This document shows positions 23,456-33,437 of a stretch of DNA of 64,000 nucleotides, piece by piece. Both the position numbers and the translations under genes were made by a program. The stretch's first letter is position 1; every line of letters begins with the position of its first letter. The stretch is from the NCBI GenBank assembly GCA_963281255.1, contig OY725505.1, forward strand, positions 868,001 to 932,000, written 5' to 3'. The notes beneath the pieces were generated by a model that was not told the origin of the DNA, searched no databases, and saw only the letters and a program-made list of their open reading frames with translations. Source of the DNA: Aphrocallistes beatrix (taxonomy: Eukaryota; Porifera; Hexactinellida; Sceptrulophora; Aphrocallistidae).

Positions 23456-24188
23456 TCGATCCTCCCCTGGATTCGAAGATGGCCCATAGACGCAATAAAA
23501 ATTTTAGGACTGAACCCCCTAGAAACCCAAAATCGCCCGTATATTTCGAAAGTTTCGGCGCTCCTGTCTATGGCAGTGTCTGGGTTGTCCGCAATCTTGC
23601 ACGTCACCTCCAGGTTTACATTGATCACTGCAAGATCACTTAGAGTCTTAGACGACTGTTGCCCATGGGCATACTTAGTAAAAGATAAATGTTATTTAGT
23701 GTTGGATTTCAATACCTCTCATTAATCTCGCAATAAGCAATTATTTTAACTTGATTGGATTCCATTACACCAACAAATATGTTGGTTGCAGAAGACAATT
23801 AATTCTGCAGTGATATCATAGACGCCAAGTGTGTGGGGGGAGGGACTTCACACAAACTTATTAGTTACAACCAAACCCCAAAATTGTGTTAATTGAGCTA
23901 GATATACTATATCCCAATTACATTTTTATTCCACTATTGTCCGATATTATCTTTTCCCTTGGTGACAACAATAGCTGTAGAACGATATTTGAGCGTCTAA
24001 GATGTAAAAATTTATACTCAAACAATCTTAGTTATTATAGACTTTAGAGATTATAATTCGAATATTTTCAATGATTATGAAAGATTTTTGAGTCTTTGAC
24101 AAGGAAGTGTGTTTTGTATGGTGAGTTTTGCGGAGAAAAATGTACTTGCTATTAGACATCTATTAAGAGCTACTACACTAAAATAAGC
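23456..24188. other. Chimeric dispersed repeats
   Basis: 23456-23530 shares CCCCTGGATTCGAAG and GGCCCATAGACGCAAT with 19040-19080 in copy R. 23830-24010 is an inverted relative of 48330-48470 (ATATCCCAATTAC, GGTGACAACAATAGCTGTAG). No gene. Confidence 0.55.
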
Positions 24189-24196
24189 TGATTAGC

Positions 24197-24794
24197 CATA
24201 GACTCCTTAAATAGAAGGACTAGTATCTGGCAATCTCGGATTACGGAACTTGGGTCCCATTGTGTATTATTGATATCCCGTAATCCGCTCAAGTTAGGCA
24301 TGGGAGATGTATTATTGTTGAATAGGAAGTCGTATTTTTAGAGTCCATTGGTCATAATGGCCTACCTCAACTATGTGTGGAATGTGAGTTATGTGGTTTT
24401 TCACAGATTTAAGATACATTTTGGCAATTTTCTGACCTGTTTTAAGCACATTTTAAAGCGTTATTAATGTATGATTTTCGAAGATAATCAAGGTAGGAAC
24501 GGGTTAATTCGAAATATTTGGACATTTCAAATGGAATGTTGCTACATTCCAGCGTTGCTATGGAAACGTATGTATACCATTTGAGCCGATATCTTGAAAA
24601 CCGTTACAGTTAGACAGTCAAATTTGACTATATTTGATAATAATAGGTTACTTTCTATTGGCTCCTAATACACTTTATAACATTAAATCTTAAGGTTTTC
24701 GAGATATGGTGCAATATATTTTATGAATCATATCTGTTAAAGTTCCGTAATCCGAGATTGCCAGATACTAGTCCTTCTATTTAAGGAGTCTATG
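24197..24794. mobile_element. 598-bp element with 60-bp CATAGACTCC termini
   Basis: Flanked by the 8-bp TSD TGATTAGC (24189-24196 and 24795-24802). The inverted ends read CATAGACTCCTTAAATAGAA. Same family as 40622-41566. Confidence 0.92.
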
Positions 24795-24914
24795 TGATTA
24801 GCATATAAAAATTTAAATTGTCGATGGCTGCTTCCTCACTCTCATTCGAGTCATCTCCATCTGCCATCGGAATGGGGTTTGCGGAACCATTTCACGGGGT
24901 CGTTGGATTCCACG

Positions 24915-25375
24915 TTAATAATTTTTTTCTGATTTAGTTCCATATGAATGTGTAGGGCTGTTTAACTTTGAAATGACTGGTTCATAATGAAGGCCGTAGT
25001 TGGTGATGTAAATGTTCGAATTCGAATTGGTACTGGCTCTCAGTGAACCCCATCTCACTTCACAATTCAAAGTTCCTTCTTGCCAATAGTCGTCATTTAC
25101 ATCGTAAATGTCTGCATCCAGGATAGTAGAAGCCGCCATTATTTCAACATCGCTGCCCAAATTCCTTCGCAACAGATTTTCATTTACGAAATATTCACAG
25201 AGAGTTGTCTGTTTCGATTTGAAATACCATCCTAGTCGAGTTGACCCCTCACTAAAAATAAATCGAGCAATTATCGAGCGAATATCTAAGTGACTGTTCT
25301 GACTGCCAGTAATAATTTTTGAGAAGCAACGAAAAAAGTAATTGCCATCCTGAGTTATGAGGCGTTTTTTAACAA
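24915..25375 (-). pseudogene. OTU-like cysteine protease domain with catalytic Cys replaced by Tyr
   Basis: An uninterrupted - frame of about 150 codons begins after an in-frame TGA near 25376. It contains QDGNYFFRCFSKIITGSQ, then DIRSIIARFI, EIMAASTILDADIYDVND and finally NIYITNYGLHYEPV. OTU proteases have DGNC[LF]FR, H..[LI]R, an [EM].A...L...I.V stretch and a final HY.[SP]V. All four landmarks are here, but the nucleophile position in DGNC is Tyr (TAC). The histidine (LHYEPV) is kept. The frame has no ATG before the domain, so it is an exon or a decaying piece. It lies about 120 bp downstream of the kinase-like frame on the same strand. As it stands it cannot be an active deubiquitinase. 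Confidence 0.72.
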
Positions 25376-25497
25376 ATCAACTTTCATTCAATAATAATTG
25401 GAGAAAAAAAGAAAAATCAGGTCGCAGAGTAAATCATGATGAACAGTGCAAATACCATGCATTTTATCTAGTACATCTTTCTCCCCAACTTTTGTGG

Positions 25498-25936
25498 CTA
25501 AATTTTGGTAGAAGAATACAAAAGATCATGCAGCTGATCGGTAGGAAGTTTAAGCAGAAATGGATATTCATTCGAATATTTAGCAATTTTCCCACTTTTA
25601 TCGGCAAAATCAAAGTCTATTAGTCGGACAGTGCCATTCTCATCAAAACAAATGTTTGGCAAACGTACAACATTATGAGCATAATTAAAATTCTGATGAA
25701 AATTAGGAAGGACAGGAATAATCTGATCAATCCAGTCCACAAGACAATTCTTTGCTTCAGTTTTGCTTAGAGGAGCAAAAACTTGCTTTTGGAATTTGAA
25801 AATATTAGCAGAATAATTAGGAAAATTCAGAAGATTGATTGGAAATACGTAGTTGTCCATATCAACATTTGTATTATGCTGTCTTAAATCAGCTACATCT
25901 AAAGTCAGAAACGATAACGTCTTTTGTCTTAGTATA
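25498..25936 (-). pseudogene. Kinase-like (pseudokinase) domain, C-terminal part of a Crinkler-type effector-like gene
   Basis: After TFLTLDVAD-like and Leu/Phe-rich sequence, the frame has YAHNVVRLPNICFDENG followed by VRLIDFDFADKSGK and stops at 25498. The phrase H-x-D-[VL]-R-x-x-N with LIDFD is characteristic of the kinase-like domain fused to restriction-endonuclease-fold domains in Crinkler-type eukaryotic effectors. Here the H-x-D aspartate is Val (HNVVR), while the Asn and the IDFD aspartate remain. An active kinase is therefore unlikely. The upstream part of the gene is 26246-26651, split off by a MITE. Even without the MITE the two frames do not join in phase, so a further small lesion or an intron is present. 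Confidence 0.55.
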
Positions 25937-25944
25937 ACGAACAC

Positions 25945-26243
25945 CAGTGGCGGCGCCAGGGGGGGGGGCACCAATTTCCGACAGGAATACATGCGTCATT
26001 CATTTGTCCATGCCTTCGCACTATTTTACTAGGCTTCTATTATATCGATAATCAGGTTTCTCTAATTCAATAGTGTACACCAATATTTAAGTGTAATTTC
26101 ATACAAATATAAATAAATAAATTGTTGCTACAAATGTCTTTAATGATTAGTTCTCATTGGCGGGTAATCTGTACCCAAAAAATGTTGGTACCCCACTGGA
26201 AATGATTTGTGCCCCCAGTGGTGGCGTCCTGGCGCCGCCTCTG
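25945..26243. mobile_element. 299-bp hAT-like MITE inserted in the effector-like gene
   Basis: Ends CAGTGGCGGCGCCAGG and the inverse of CAGAGGCGGCGCCAGGAC, flanked by the perfect 8-bp TSD ACGAACAC (25937-25944 and 26244-26251). Its sequence adds a false tail to the upstream frame (after YKCVR). Confidence 0.93.
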
Positions 26244-26245
26244 AC

Positions 26246-26651
26246 GAACACATTTGTAGACTTTATCCTCAAATTTCTCATTCGAAACAACTTCAATAAT
26301 GAGTCCAGGATATTTTGGAGAGTTCGCACCAAATTCAATACAAATGTCTGGCTTGCTAGTTTCCGTATTAATTAGGAATGGGTATATGCATGGAAATTTT
26401 GGCGATTTAAACGCAGGAATCTGATTGTATTGACACAAAATATCCCTTATTCCTAAGTTCTCTATCAGCCAATTTGACAATCGCTTCTCGGGACTCCCAT
26501 CGAATTTGACATAATCTGGCTTATACAACTCATCCAAGTTATATGGTTTGTTACCAAAATTGGAACCAGAAACTTCATAAAAATTAACATCATTTAATAC
26601 ATTATCCCAAATAGGATTGGTAGGACTGATACAACTCTCACTTCTTGACAT
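26246..26651 (-). pseudogene. PD-(D/E)XK nuclease-like domain, N-terminal part of the effector-like gene
   Basis: Starts at an ATG (MSRSESCISPTNPIWDNVL). About 110 residues in comes TSKPDICIEFGANSP followed by GLIIEVVSNEKFEDKVYKCV. A strand ending in D, a variable loop, then a strand with E-x-[K/V] is the PD-(D/E)XK signature; the Lys expected two positions after Glu reads Val. Restriction-endonuclease-fold plus kinase-like domains in one gene is the arrangement known from Crinkler-type effectors. The resemblance is by motif only. The gene is broken at 26243 by a MITE. Confidence 0.55.
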
Positions 26652-27292
26652 CGATTGAAAAGAATTGGATAATATTAGAAATACAAATTTACATTTCAGA
26701 AAAAGCAGATCTGTCGTCTAGTGTTTTGAGGCGCGCTTATATTACTGGACTAGGAATACTCAATGAAAATTGTATACTGTCGTATTTTAATATGTAAATA
26801 ATATGTAAAGATTTTTATTGGTAGAGCTATGAAGTTTGTCCAAATTTATTCAGCCTTCTAGTTTGTCGTCCAACAAATGTATCTTCTGCTATTGAAAATA
26901 AACAAATTAATTATCATATTTACTCGAAAATACGATATTCGAAATCTACAGTCTCAAAACCCCCCCATTTCAACCGTTGAAACCTAGTTTCTAGCATATT
27001 TTTGAGATTTGTTTACTTTATTTATCTATTGTAAACAAAAGTAGACAAATAATTTATCATACAGATCTTAAAATATACATTTCATTTGCCCGATTGCTAC
27101 ATTTTTGAAAGTTGCTTCAAAATCTACAAAGCTCATCTTTGAGAAATTTTGTTTGTAGTCCATCTTCTTTATAGCCAAGTCTTCTCTTTATAGTTTGCCG
27201 ACTATACTACGTATAGTGAACTTCTGAAATGAGTGGCTATGGATTGTAGGGTGTACTTTCGGGGGAGGATACGTAACGTAGGCTGTTAGTCC
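26652..27292. other. AT-rich spacer with a dispersed repeat
   Basis: 26940-27080 (CAACCGTTGAAACC, TTGTAAACAAAAGTAGACAA) recurs at 38095-38215 and in part at 34235-34330. No gene seen. Confidence 0.5.
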
Positions 27293-27300
27293 GTCTAAGA

Positions 27301-29691
27301 CAGGCTTGTCCAACATTTTTTGTTCGCGGGCCCAATAAGGGATTCTTTACCTACTTGAGGGCCGCACAACCTTAGACTTGTATTGTGCTTGATGACTCAG
27401 GGGCGTAGGAACCTAATTAATATTGGTCCGTAACAGCAGGTATTCTACTCAGAGAAAAATATTCATCCTGCTGCTTCTAGCCTGAGTGTAGCTTTTAGAA
27501 AATTATTGGTCCGGCAGCTGCGGACCTGTTCCTACGCCAATGTGACTGTATTTTACTCATATGGTGTTTAACGAGGAAGATTTAATACGGAAGATCATGT
27601 ATATGACTCACTACATACTTTGCTTAATTATAGAAAAGTCTAATGCGATATCTGACATTGTTTCTGTTTGCACAAAGTGTCAATGTCTGCTCGTGTACTT
27701 GATGTCGCAATCCGCAAGACTCCTGATAGATGATTATCTGTTAAGAGTGATCTATACTTGCTTTTGACATTTTTCATCATTGAGAACAGCTGTTCACAGG
27801 AATAAGTGCTGCCAAATAAGGAAATGAATAATGTCACAAGGTCAGTCTCTGCAAAAGCTCTCTTCATTTCAGAAATATTCTGCATTTCAATTAGTTCTAG
27901 TTGGAACATATCGGGAGCATTCGTGGCATCAATTCCAAACGGATCTGCAAACAACTTCATTTCAGTAAATCTGTCACTAAAGTCCGAAAATCTTAGTTCA
28001 AATTCATTGATTAAGTTGTTGATCAGTGCGGAATACTTAACATGATCCACTGTTTCACTTTGTCTTGTAGATAAAGTTGAGAAATGCACAATATTTTTCA
28101 AATTAAATTGTTGATGAAATAATTGTAGCTTGTTAATGAACGCTTTGACATGCTCATACAGGTTGTTAATGAATTGCTTTTTTCCTTGCAGTTTCAGATT
28201 TAATTCCATGAGATACTTGGTAATGTCAACTAGGAATGCGAGATCATTTAACCACTGATCATCATCCAGAAAGCTTGCATCCTTTCCTTTGATGGTCATG
28301 AATGTTTTTATTTCTTCAAGTAGTGACCAATATCTGGCTAGAGTAGACGCTCTACTGAGCCAGCGAACATGACTAAAGTAAATAACATCGTTATTGTCTG
28401 ACCCTACCTCTGCAAGAAATGCTTGGAATTGTCTGTGATTGAGTCCCTTCGACCTTATAAAATTGACTGAATTAACAACATTCTCCATCACATGTTTCAT
28501 TTCAAGGTCTTTGCACAAAGTTGTTCTTGATGAATAATGCAATGGTATGTCATGATAGGAAAGGGCATTGATTTGAGCATTAGGCTGACAAAACCTTTGT
28601 GCTTTCCAGTCATAGCAGGAGCTCCATCAGTTGTTAGACCACTTAGCTTATCACCTGCAAGGTTGAATTTCGTAAAAACACGTTTTACTTCATTGAAAAT
28701 ATCTAGTCCGGTGGTTGTGTCTTTCATTGGACATAAGTCGAGCAGTTCCTCGATTACTTCAAAGTTCTCTGTAACACCTCGTACAAAAATTGCCAGTTGA
28801 GCTGTATCGCTTACATCGGTGCTTTCATCAAGGGCTAAACTGTAAAATTTGCAAGCATGGAGCCGTTTAATTAGTGAAGATTCGATGTTGGATGATAGAT
28901 CATCTACTCTTCTAGCAACAGTTTGGTGTGAAAGACTGGTGCTCTCTACTGTAGACTTCTTATCTGGGCATGCCACAGATACAAATATGTCCAAGCAATC
29001 TTTTACAAATTCCCCTTCAGATAATGGTTTTCTTCTCTTGGCTATCGCTTCTGATATTAGAAAGCTGATCTTAGTTGCTGTTTCAGAACTTAATTTAGCA
29101 GTTTTAAGATTGTTGACTGGTAACGCTAGCTTTCAACAGATTCACCCGATCGATTCTAACCTGCCCTGTAAGGTTGTCAAATTTAACGGCATGTTTAGTA
29201 GAATAGTGTCGTTTGATATTATATTCTTTGAATACGGATATCTTCTCCTGACATATCAAGCACAATAAGCACTCATTGTGCTCTACAACGAAAAAGTCAA
29301 ACGTCCAAGAGGATTTGAAAACTGTCAATTTCAATTTTCTCAATTTTCCTTTTCTTTCCAATACTTACGGGAGTGGACATATTTGCAAATAAATAATTGG
29401 ATATAGTTTCAGATTGTATATTACTTGTAAGTATTTGGAATTTAGGGAATTTATATGAGCTATTCTAGTTGAGAGAATCCCTTATGTGTTTGATCAATAT
29501 ATGATCCAATGAGATTATACAGTAAGTTATGTATATCACACCCTTCTTAAAATGGTTTCAATCGATTTGGTTTTGCAGAATTAAGTTTCTTGGGTTTCAC
29601 TCAATTAAGTATCACTAGAAAACTGGGAACAGTTCCCTAACATGTCGGCGGGCCGGATTGTGGCCCGCGGGCCGTAGGCTGGACAAGCCTG
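27301..29691 (-). mobile_element. Charlie-like hAT transposon, 2.4 kb
   Basis: Ends CAGGCTTGTCCAACATTTTT and the inverse of CAGGCTTGTCCAGCCTACGG, typical of Charlie hATs. Flanks GTCTAAGA and TTCTAACC agree only partly as a decayed 8-bp TSD. It carries the frameshifted transposase below and a small MITE-like insertion at about 27402-27540 with inverted GGCGTAGGAAC ends. Confidence 0.85.
27640..29361 (-). pseudogene. hAT transposase (BED-finger, GTF2IRD2/ZBED-related), frameshifted
   Basis: Three overlapping frames make one protein of about 570 residues. The N-terminal BED-like finger has CLICQEKISVFKEYNIKRHY and STKH. The RNase-H core has FYSLALDESTDVSDTAQLAI and GLTTDGAPAMTGKHKGF, with YHCIIHQEQLC after it. 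The C-terminal dimerisation region has LVTLFISLFGSTYSCEQLFS and KYRSLLTDNHL. The order and motifs match the hAT transposases that gave rise to vertebrate GTF2IRD2 and ZBED genes. One-base frameshifts near 29105 and 28500 break it, so it is dead. It lies within its element, with about 2 kb between the termini and conserved ends. Confidence 0.9.
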
Positions 29692-29699
29692 TTCTAACC

Positions 29700-30043
29700 T
29701 GAGTAATTTGAGTGTTTGATTTTCGAATTTGAAATTCTTCTCCTTATGCTTTCGTTAGTTTAAATGAATTAGTCTTCATGGATTGACCCATTTCAGTATT
29801 ATTTATAGAGCAATTGGGGTTTAAATACTTTTGGCCAGGCAGTGTGCTTTCCAATGACTTTATTTATTTATTTAACGCAATAATGCATATAAATGGGATG
29901 GAATCTAAAAATAATTCCACTCCATCTATGAACTCTTCCCTCATCCTAAAATGTGAGACTTATATGTATGTCTTTGTAATAATTTTTTCAATCAACAAAA
30001 TAGCATTAAAATACATTTATTTAGGGATGAAAGAAGTTTTACA
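29700..30043. other. Spacer downstream of the death-fold-like ORF
   Basis: AT-rich, no other frame supported. It probably contains the 3' UTR of the - strand ORF. Confidence 0.4.
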
Positions 30044-30667
30044 TTATAATTTCTTAATGAATTGCATCTGTGCATTAGTTAGGTCATATTTCTCATACTT
30101 TTTATACTCTTTTGTAAAATTATTTTTCAATTCTGGATTGGTCAGTGAAGAGAAATTAACCTGAAGTACAGATATTGTTTGTGCCAAATCCAGTCTTTTA
30201 ACATTCTTAAGATTACGCTTTAAAAGTTTGAAATCTTTTGAGATGATGTTTTTATGGAGACAGAACTCTGAGATTCTCTGAAAATCAAATTCATCACCAA
30301 ATTCACATCCATTGATTTTGAATATTATGTTCCATTCTGTGTTGGTAATGTCTTCTCTTAAGATTCGGACGAGTCTAGACATTTCTCTGCTTTCCTCATC
30401 TGTTGCTTCATCTGGAAGAGGAGGGGTCATTAAGAAAGAGATATTTTCAGCTTTTGGGACGAGTGTGGGATTCACTCGGCTTAGTGCCTCCAAAAATAAC
30501 TCTGGATTGTATCCCTCCCACGAGTTCACGTTCAGAATGAATTTAGCAGGGGTGTCGTACTTCTCTGATAATCTCGCCGGATATTGTATTGCGCCATGTA
30601 GCTTCCTAATATCGTCCTCTTCCAAACCGTTGATTAAGTCAACTACGTCAGTCCCATTTCTTTCCAT
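30044..30667 (-). CDS. 207-residue protein, possible tandem death-fold (DED/PYD-like) domains
   Basis: Single open frame with an ATG start (MERNGTDVVDLINGLEEDDI) and no disruption. Residues about 5-70 form a helix-rich block with GLEEDDIRKLHGAI and PELFLEALSRVNPTLV. Residues about 85-170 form a second block with LVRILREDITNTEWNIIF and LLKRNLKNVKRLDLAQTI. The spacing of Leu pairs, an early L..L...[DE] and a late R.DLA motif resemble death-effector or pyrin-type domains, but no diagnostic residue settles it. A decayed paralogue of the first block lies at 37055-37190, so this is a multicopy family. A role in death-fold signalling is inference only; it could also be a transposon-borne protein. 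Confidence 0.45.
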   Translation of the reverse strand: MERNGTDVVDLINGLEEDDIRKLHGAIQYPARLSEKYDTPAKFILNVNSWEGYNPELFLEALSRVNPTLVPKAENISFLMTPPLPDEATDEESREMSRLVRILREDITNTEWNIIFKINGCEFGDEFDFQRISEFCLHKNIISKDFKLLKRNLKNVKRLDLAQTISVLQVNFSSLTNPELKNNFTKEYKKYEKYDLTNAQMQFIKKL

Positions 30668-30744
30668 CTTTTCCTATTTTAAAATAAGTATTCGAACTTC
30701 AACGTATTCAGATTTATTTGAAATGAAAACAAATATATGGAACC

Positions 30745-31250
30745 ATATCCTACTAGATATAAGGCCTCACAGTAACTGGATTTTGGATTAGGGAGCGGGA
30801 GAAGATGGTTAGACTAGTACATGAGATGTCTAACATAATCAACCACGCACAATAGAGCTTCGGAATGTATTACCAGCATATATAAATATGGTATCAAAGT
30901 CTACATATCCGTTGTTAAAATTTAGATTAGTTATCATATGATTGCGGAATAGGATATATTTGTGACAAATTGCTGTTTAAGGGGACTTCTATGTGTTTTT
31001 ATTATAAAGTTTCCGCACAGAACTGAGCAATGAATTGGTTGATTAAAAATTTTTTTAATGGAATGTTGCTATATTCCAGTGTTGCTATGGAAATGTATTT
31101 GTTCATTTGGGGTCATATCTTGAAAACCGCAAGAGCTAAATATTCAAATTTGATTCCATTTGATAGGGAATAGTACCTCTTTTTAAGCGATAATATAATT
31201 TTATAGTTAGCTTTGATTTTATTGACTAATAGGGATTACACTTTACTCAA
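30745..31250. repeat. Truncated foldback copy (58609-59674 family)
   Basis: Shares CACAATAGAGCTTCGGAATG, ATTACCAGCATATATAAATA and TTCCAGTGTTGCTATGGAAA with the complete foldback at 58609-59674; one arm only. Confidence 0.75.
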
Positions 31251-31419
31251 TGCACATAAAAAAGTTAGAAATACACTCTAAACTTGAAATTTGATTGGCT
31301 GAAATGAAAAAAACAACAATTAAGGCTGTATATTATTCAAATGCCTTACGAGTCACTTAAATGGAGCTGCACGTATCGGTCTGTCGACCGACATTATTTT
31401 TTGTGTTTGCCTGAATTGG

Positions 31420-31535
31420 CAAGCCGTAGGGATATGAAAATTGACATATAGGTGTCAAATGATGTCAAGATCTAAGCGAAATTTTCGCACCTCTCCAAAA
31501 AAAATGGAAAACAATTTTTCTCACCTTTTCTATAC
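31420..31535. repeat. Dispersed repeat (GATCTAAGCGAAATTTTC)
   Basis: Occurs again inverted at about 34480-34590 and 47690-47800. Confidence 0.65.
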
Positions 31536-31652
31536 AATAAACTATATGACTTTACTCTCACAAAAGAAATCATTGTACGACACTACAATACACCATGTTA
31601 TTATACTTAAAAGCCATAACTTCTATGGATAGCTTAATATAATTATAGTGTA

Positions 31653-31675
31653 TCCTTACTATTAAAACTCGATTA

Positions 31676-31713
<38 letters not shown>

Positions 31714-32213
31714 GTAACGAATTGATTGAAGAAACTGCCGGTCATAGAAAGCTAATTTTTGGCATGTCTTTTGGCTAAGTCTTTTGGCTATGGCTCCAGT
31801 AAGTTCTGAGCTCAGAGCAAAATGTCGACTCATCATGGAATTATGACGTCATTGTCACATTTTAAAAAGTTAAGCAACACAGTTATTCGAGCATAACTCA
31901 GCCATTATAGGAGATAGAAGGCTGAAATTTTAATAGAATCTGTATACTAACATACCTCACATATGATCCGACTATCATCAAAAAATGATGACTCGTCACT
32001 TTGTTATGACGCCATCATTACGCATCAAAAATTTTAAAATTGACAAATTTGGTGATTTTTCCAGTGATATCGATTTTAAAACTAAGATGGACATATTTAG
32101 AGATTATATCTCCCTTATAATTAACCAATGTCACCTCCAGGCGACCGAAGGGAGCATCTGGCGGACACGAAGTGTCCGCCAGCCGCGCAGCGCAAGCAAG
32201 CGAACCGCGCTTG
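31653..32213 (+). mobile_element. Complete Helitron-like repeat, copy A
   Basis: Starts TCCTTACTATTAAAACTCG directly after an A and ends GCGCTTG directly before a T. There is no TSD. A TA microsatellite lies near the 5' end and a GC-rich 3' end folds into stems (GGCGGACAC/GTGTCCGCC, then AAGC/GCTT). The TC start, 3' hairpin and A/T insertion site fit a non-autonomous Helitron, although CTTG differs from the usual CTRR end. It contains the palindrome TGACGTCA. Non-coding. Confidence 0.78.
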
Positions 32214-32681
32214 TAGCAATAAAAAAGGTTATGTGTGTATTTTCGAATTTTTGAAAATATGATAGATACTAGCTTCCAACTGTTGACATAGGGTTTTAGG
32301 GGTGTAGAGTTCGAATATCATAAGCACTCATAGGAGATTCTGAATTTGAATACATTCCCAGGCGATTGCAGGACGACTCTGCGAACACGAAGTGTTCGCT
32401 AGCCGCGGATACTCAAGCGCGCAAAGCTTTTGTCTACTATCATAAAGGATCATAGATCCTATATAGTAATATTAGAGACACATTAAATATATACAATGGA
32501 TTAACTCGATGACGTGAGATTTTTCATGATGAACCTCAAAATTGTTAAACATACAGAAATGAACTTAATTCAGACAGTGGTACCCCTATAATAACTATAA
32601 TAATGGTATCAAAGTTCATATATCTGTTGTCGAAACTGTGATTAGTCATTATGTTTTGCACAGCTAGCTAGCTATTCTGCA
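32214..32681. other. Spacer between Helitron-like copies
   Basis: 32270-32460 includes a decayed second GC-rich Helitron end (GAACACGAAGTGTTCGCTAG at about 32377). No gene. Confidence 0.5.
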
Positions 32682-32720
32682 TCCTTACTATTAAAACTCG
32701 ATTAATGTTTGTGTATATAC

Positions 32721-32770
<50 letters not shown>

Positions 32771-33244
32771 GTAACGAACTGATTGAAGAAAATGCCAGGC
32801 GTAGAAAGCTGATTTTTGGCATGTGGGAGTTTTTTGGCTATGGCTCCACTAAGCTCAGACGAAAATGTCGACTCATCATGGAATTATGACGTCATTGTCA
32901 CATTTTAAAAAGTTAAGCAATACAGTTATTCGAGCATAACTCCGCCATTATAGGAGATAGAAGGCTGAAATTTTAAGAGATTATGTATATTAATATACCT
33001 CACATATGACCCAACTATTAAAAAATGATTACTCATCACTCTGTTATGACGTCATCATTACGCATCAAAAATTGACAAATTTGGTGATTTTTCGTGCGAT
33101 ATCGATTGTAACAGTAGGACAGACGCATTTAGAGATGTTATCTCCCATATAATTAATCAATGGTGACCACAGGGCCCAAAGGGCCCCTCCGGTGGACACA
33201 AAGTGTCCACCAGCCGCGCAGCGTAATCAAGCGAAGCGCGCTTG
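32682..33244 (+). mobile_element. Complete Helitron-like repeat, copy B
   Basis: Same structure as 31653-32213: A before TCCTTACTATT, a long TA tract, two TGACGTCA sites (both within ATGACGTCAT), and CTTG before T at the 3' end. Confidence 0.8.
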
Positions 33245-33437
33245 TAGTTAATAACCTTAGATTCATTATGTAATAATTCGATTATCTTTGATTGCATCAC
33301 TATTTTCAATATGATTGCTGCCCTTATGATAGACTAGGCAATGACAAACTATTTTTTATTCTTCGAATGGAAAACTCAATAATGCCACAATTGACTGTTG
33401 TTCACAGTTGATTTATCAAGATCTTTATTAAACTCAC

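Noticed and set aside
27806-29268. Several + strand frames of 80-140 codons
   Set aside because: They are antisense shadows of the hAT transposase read on the - strand.
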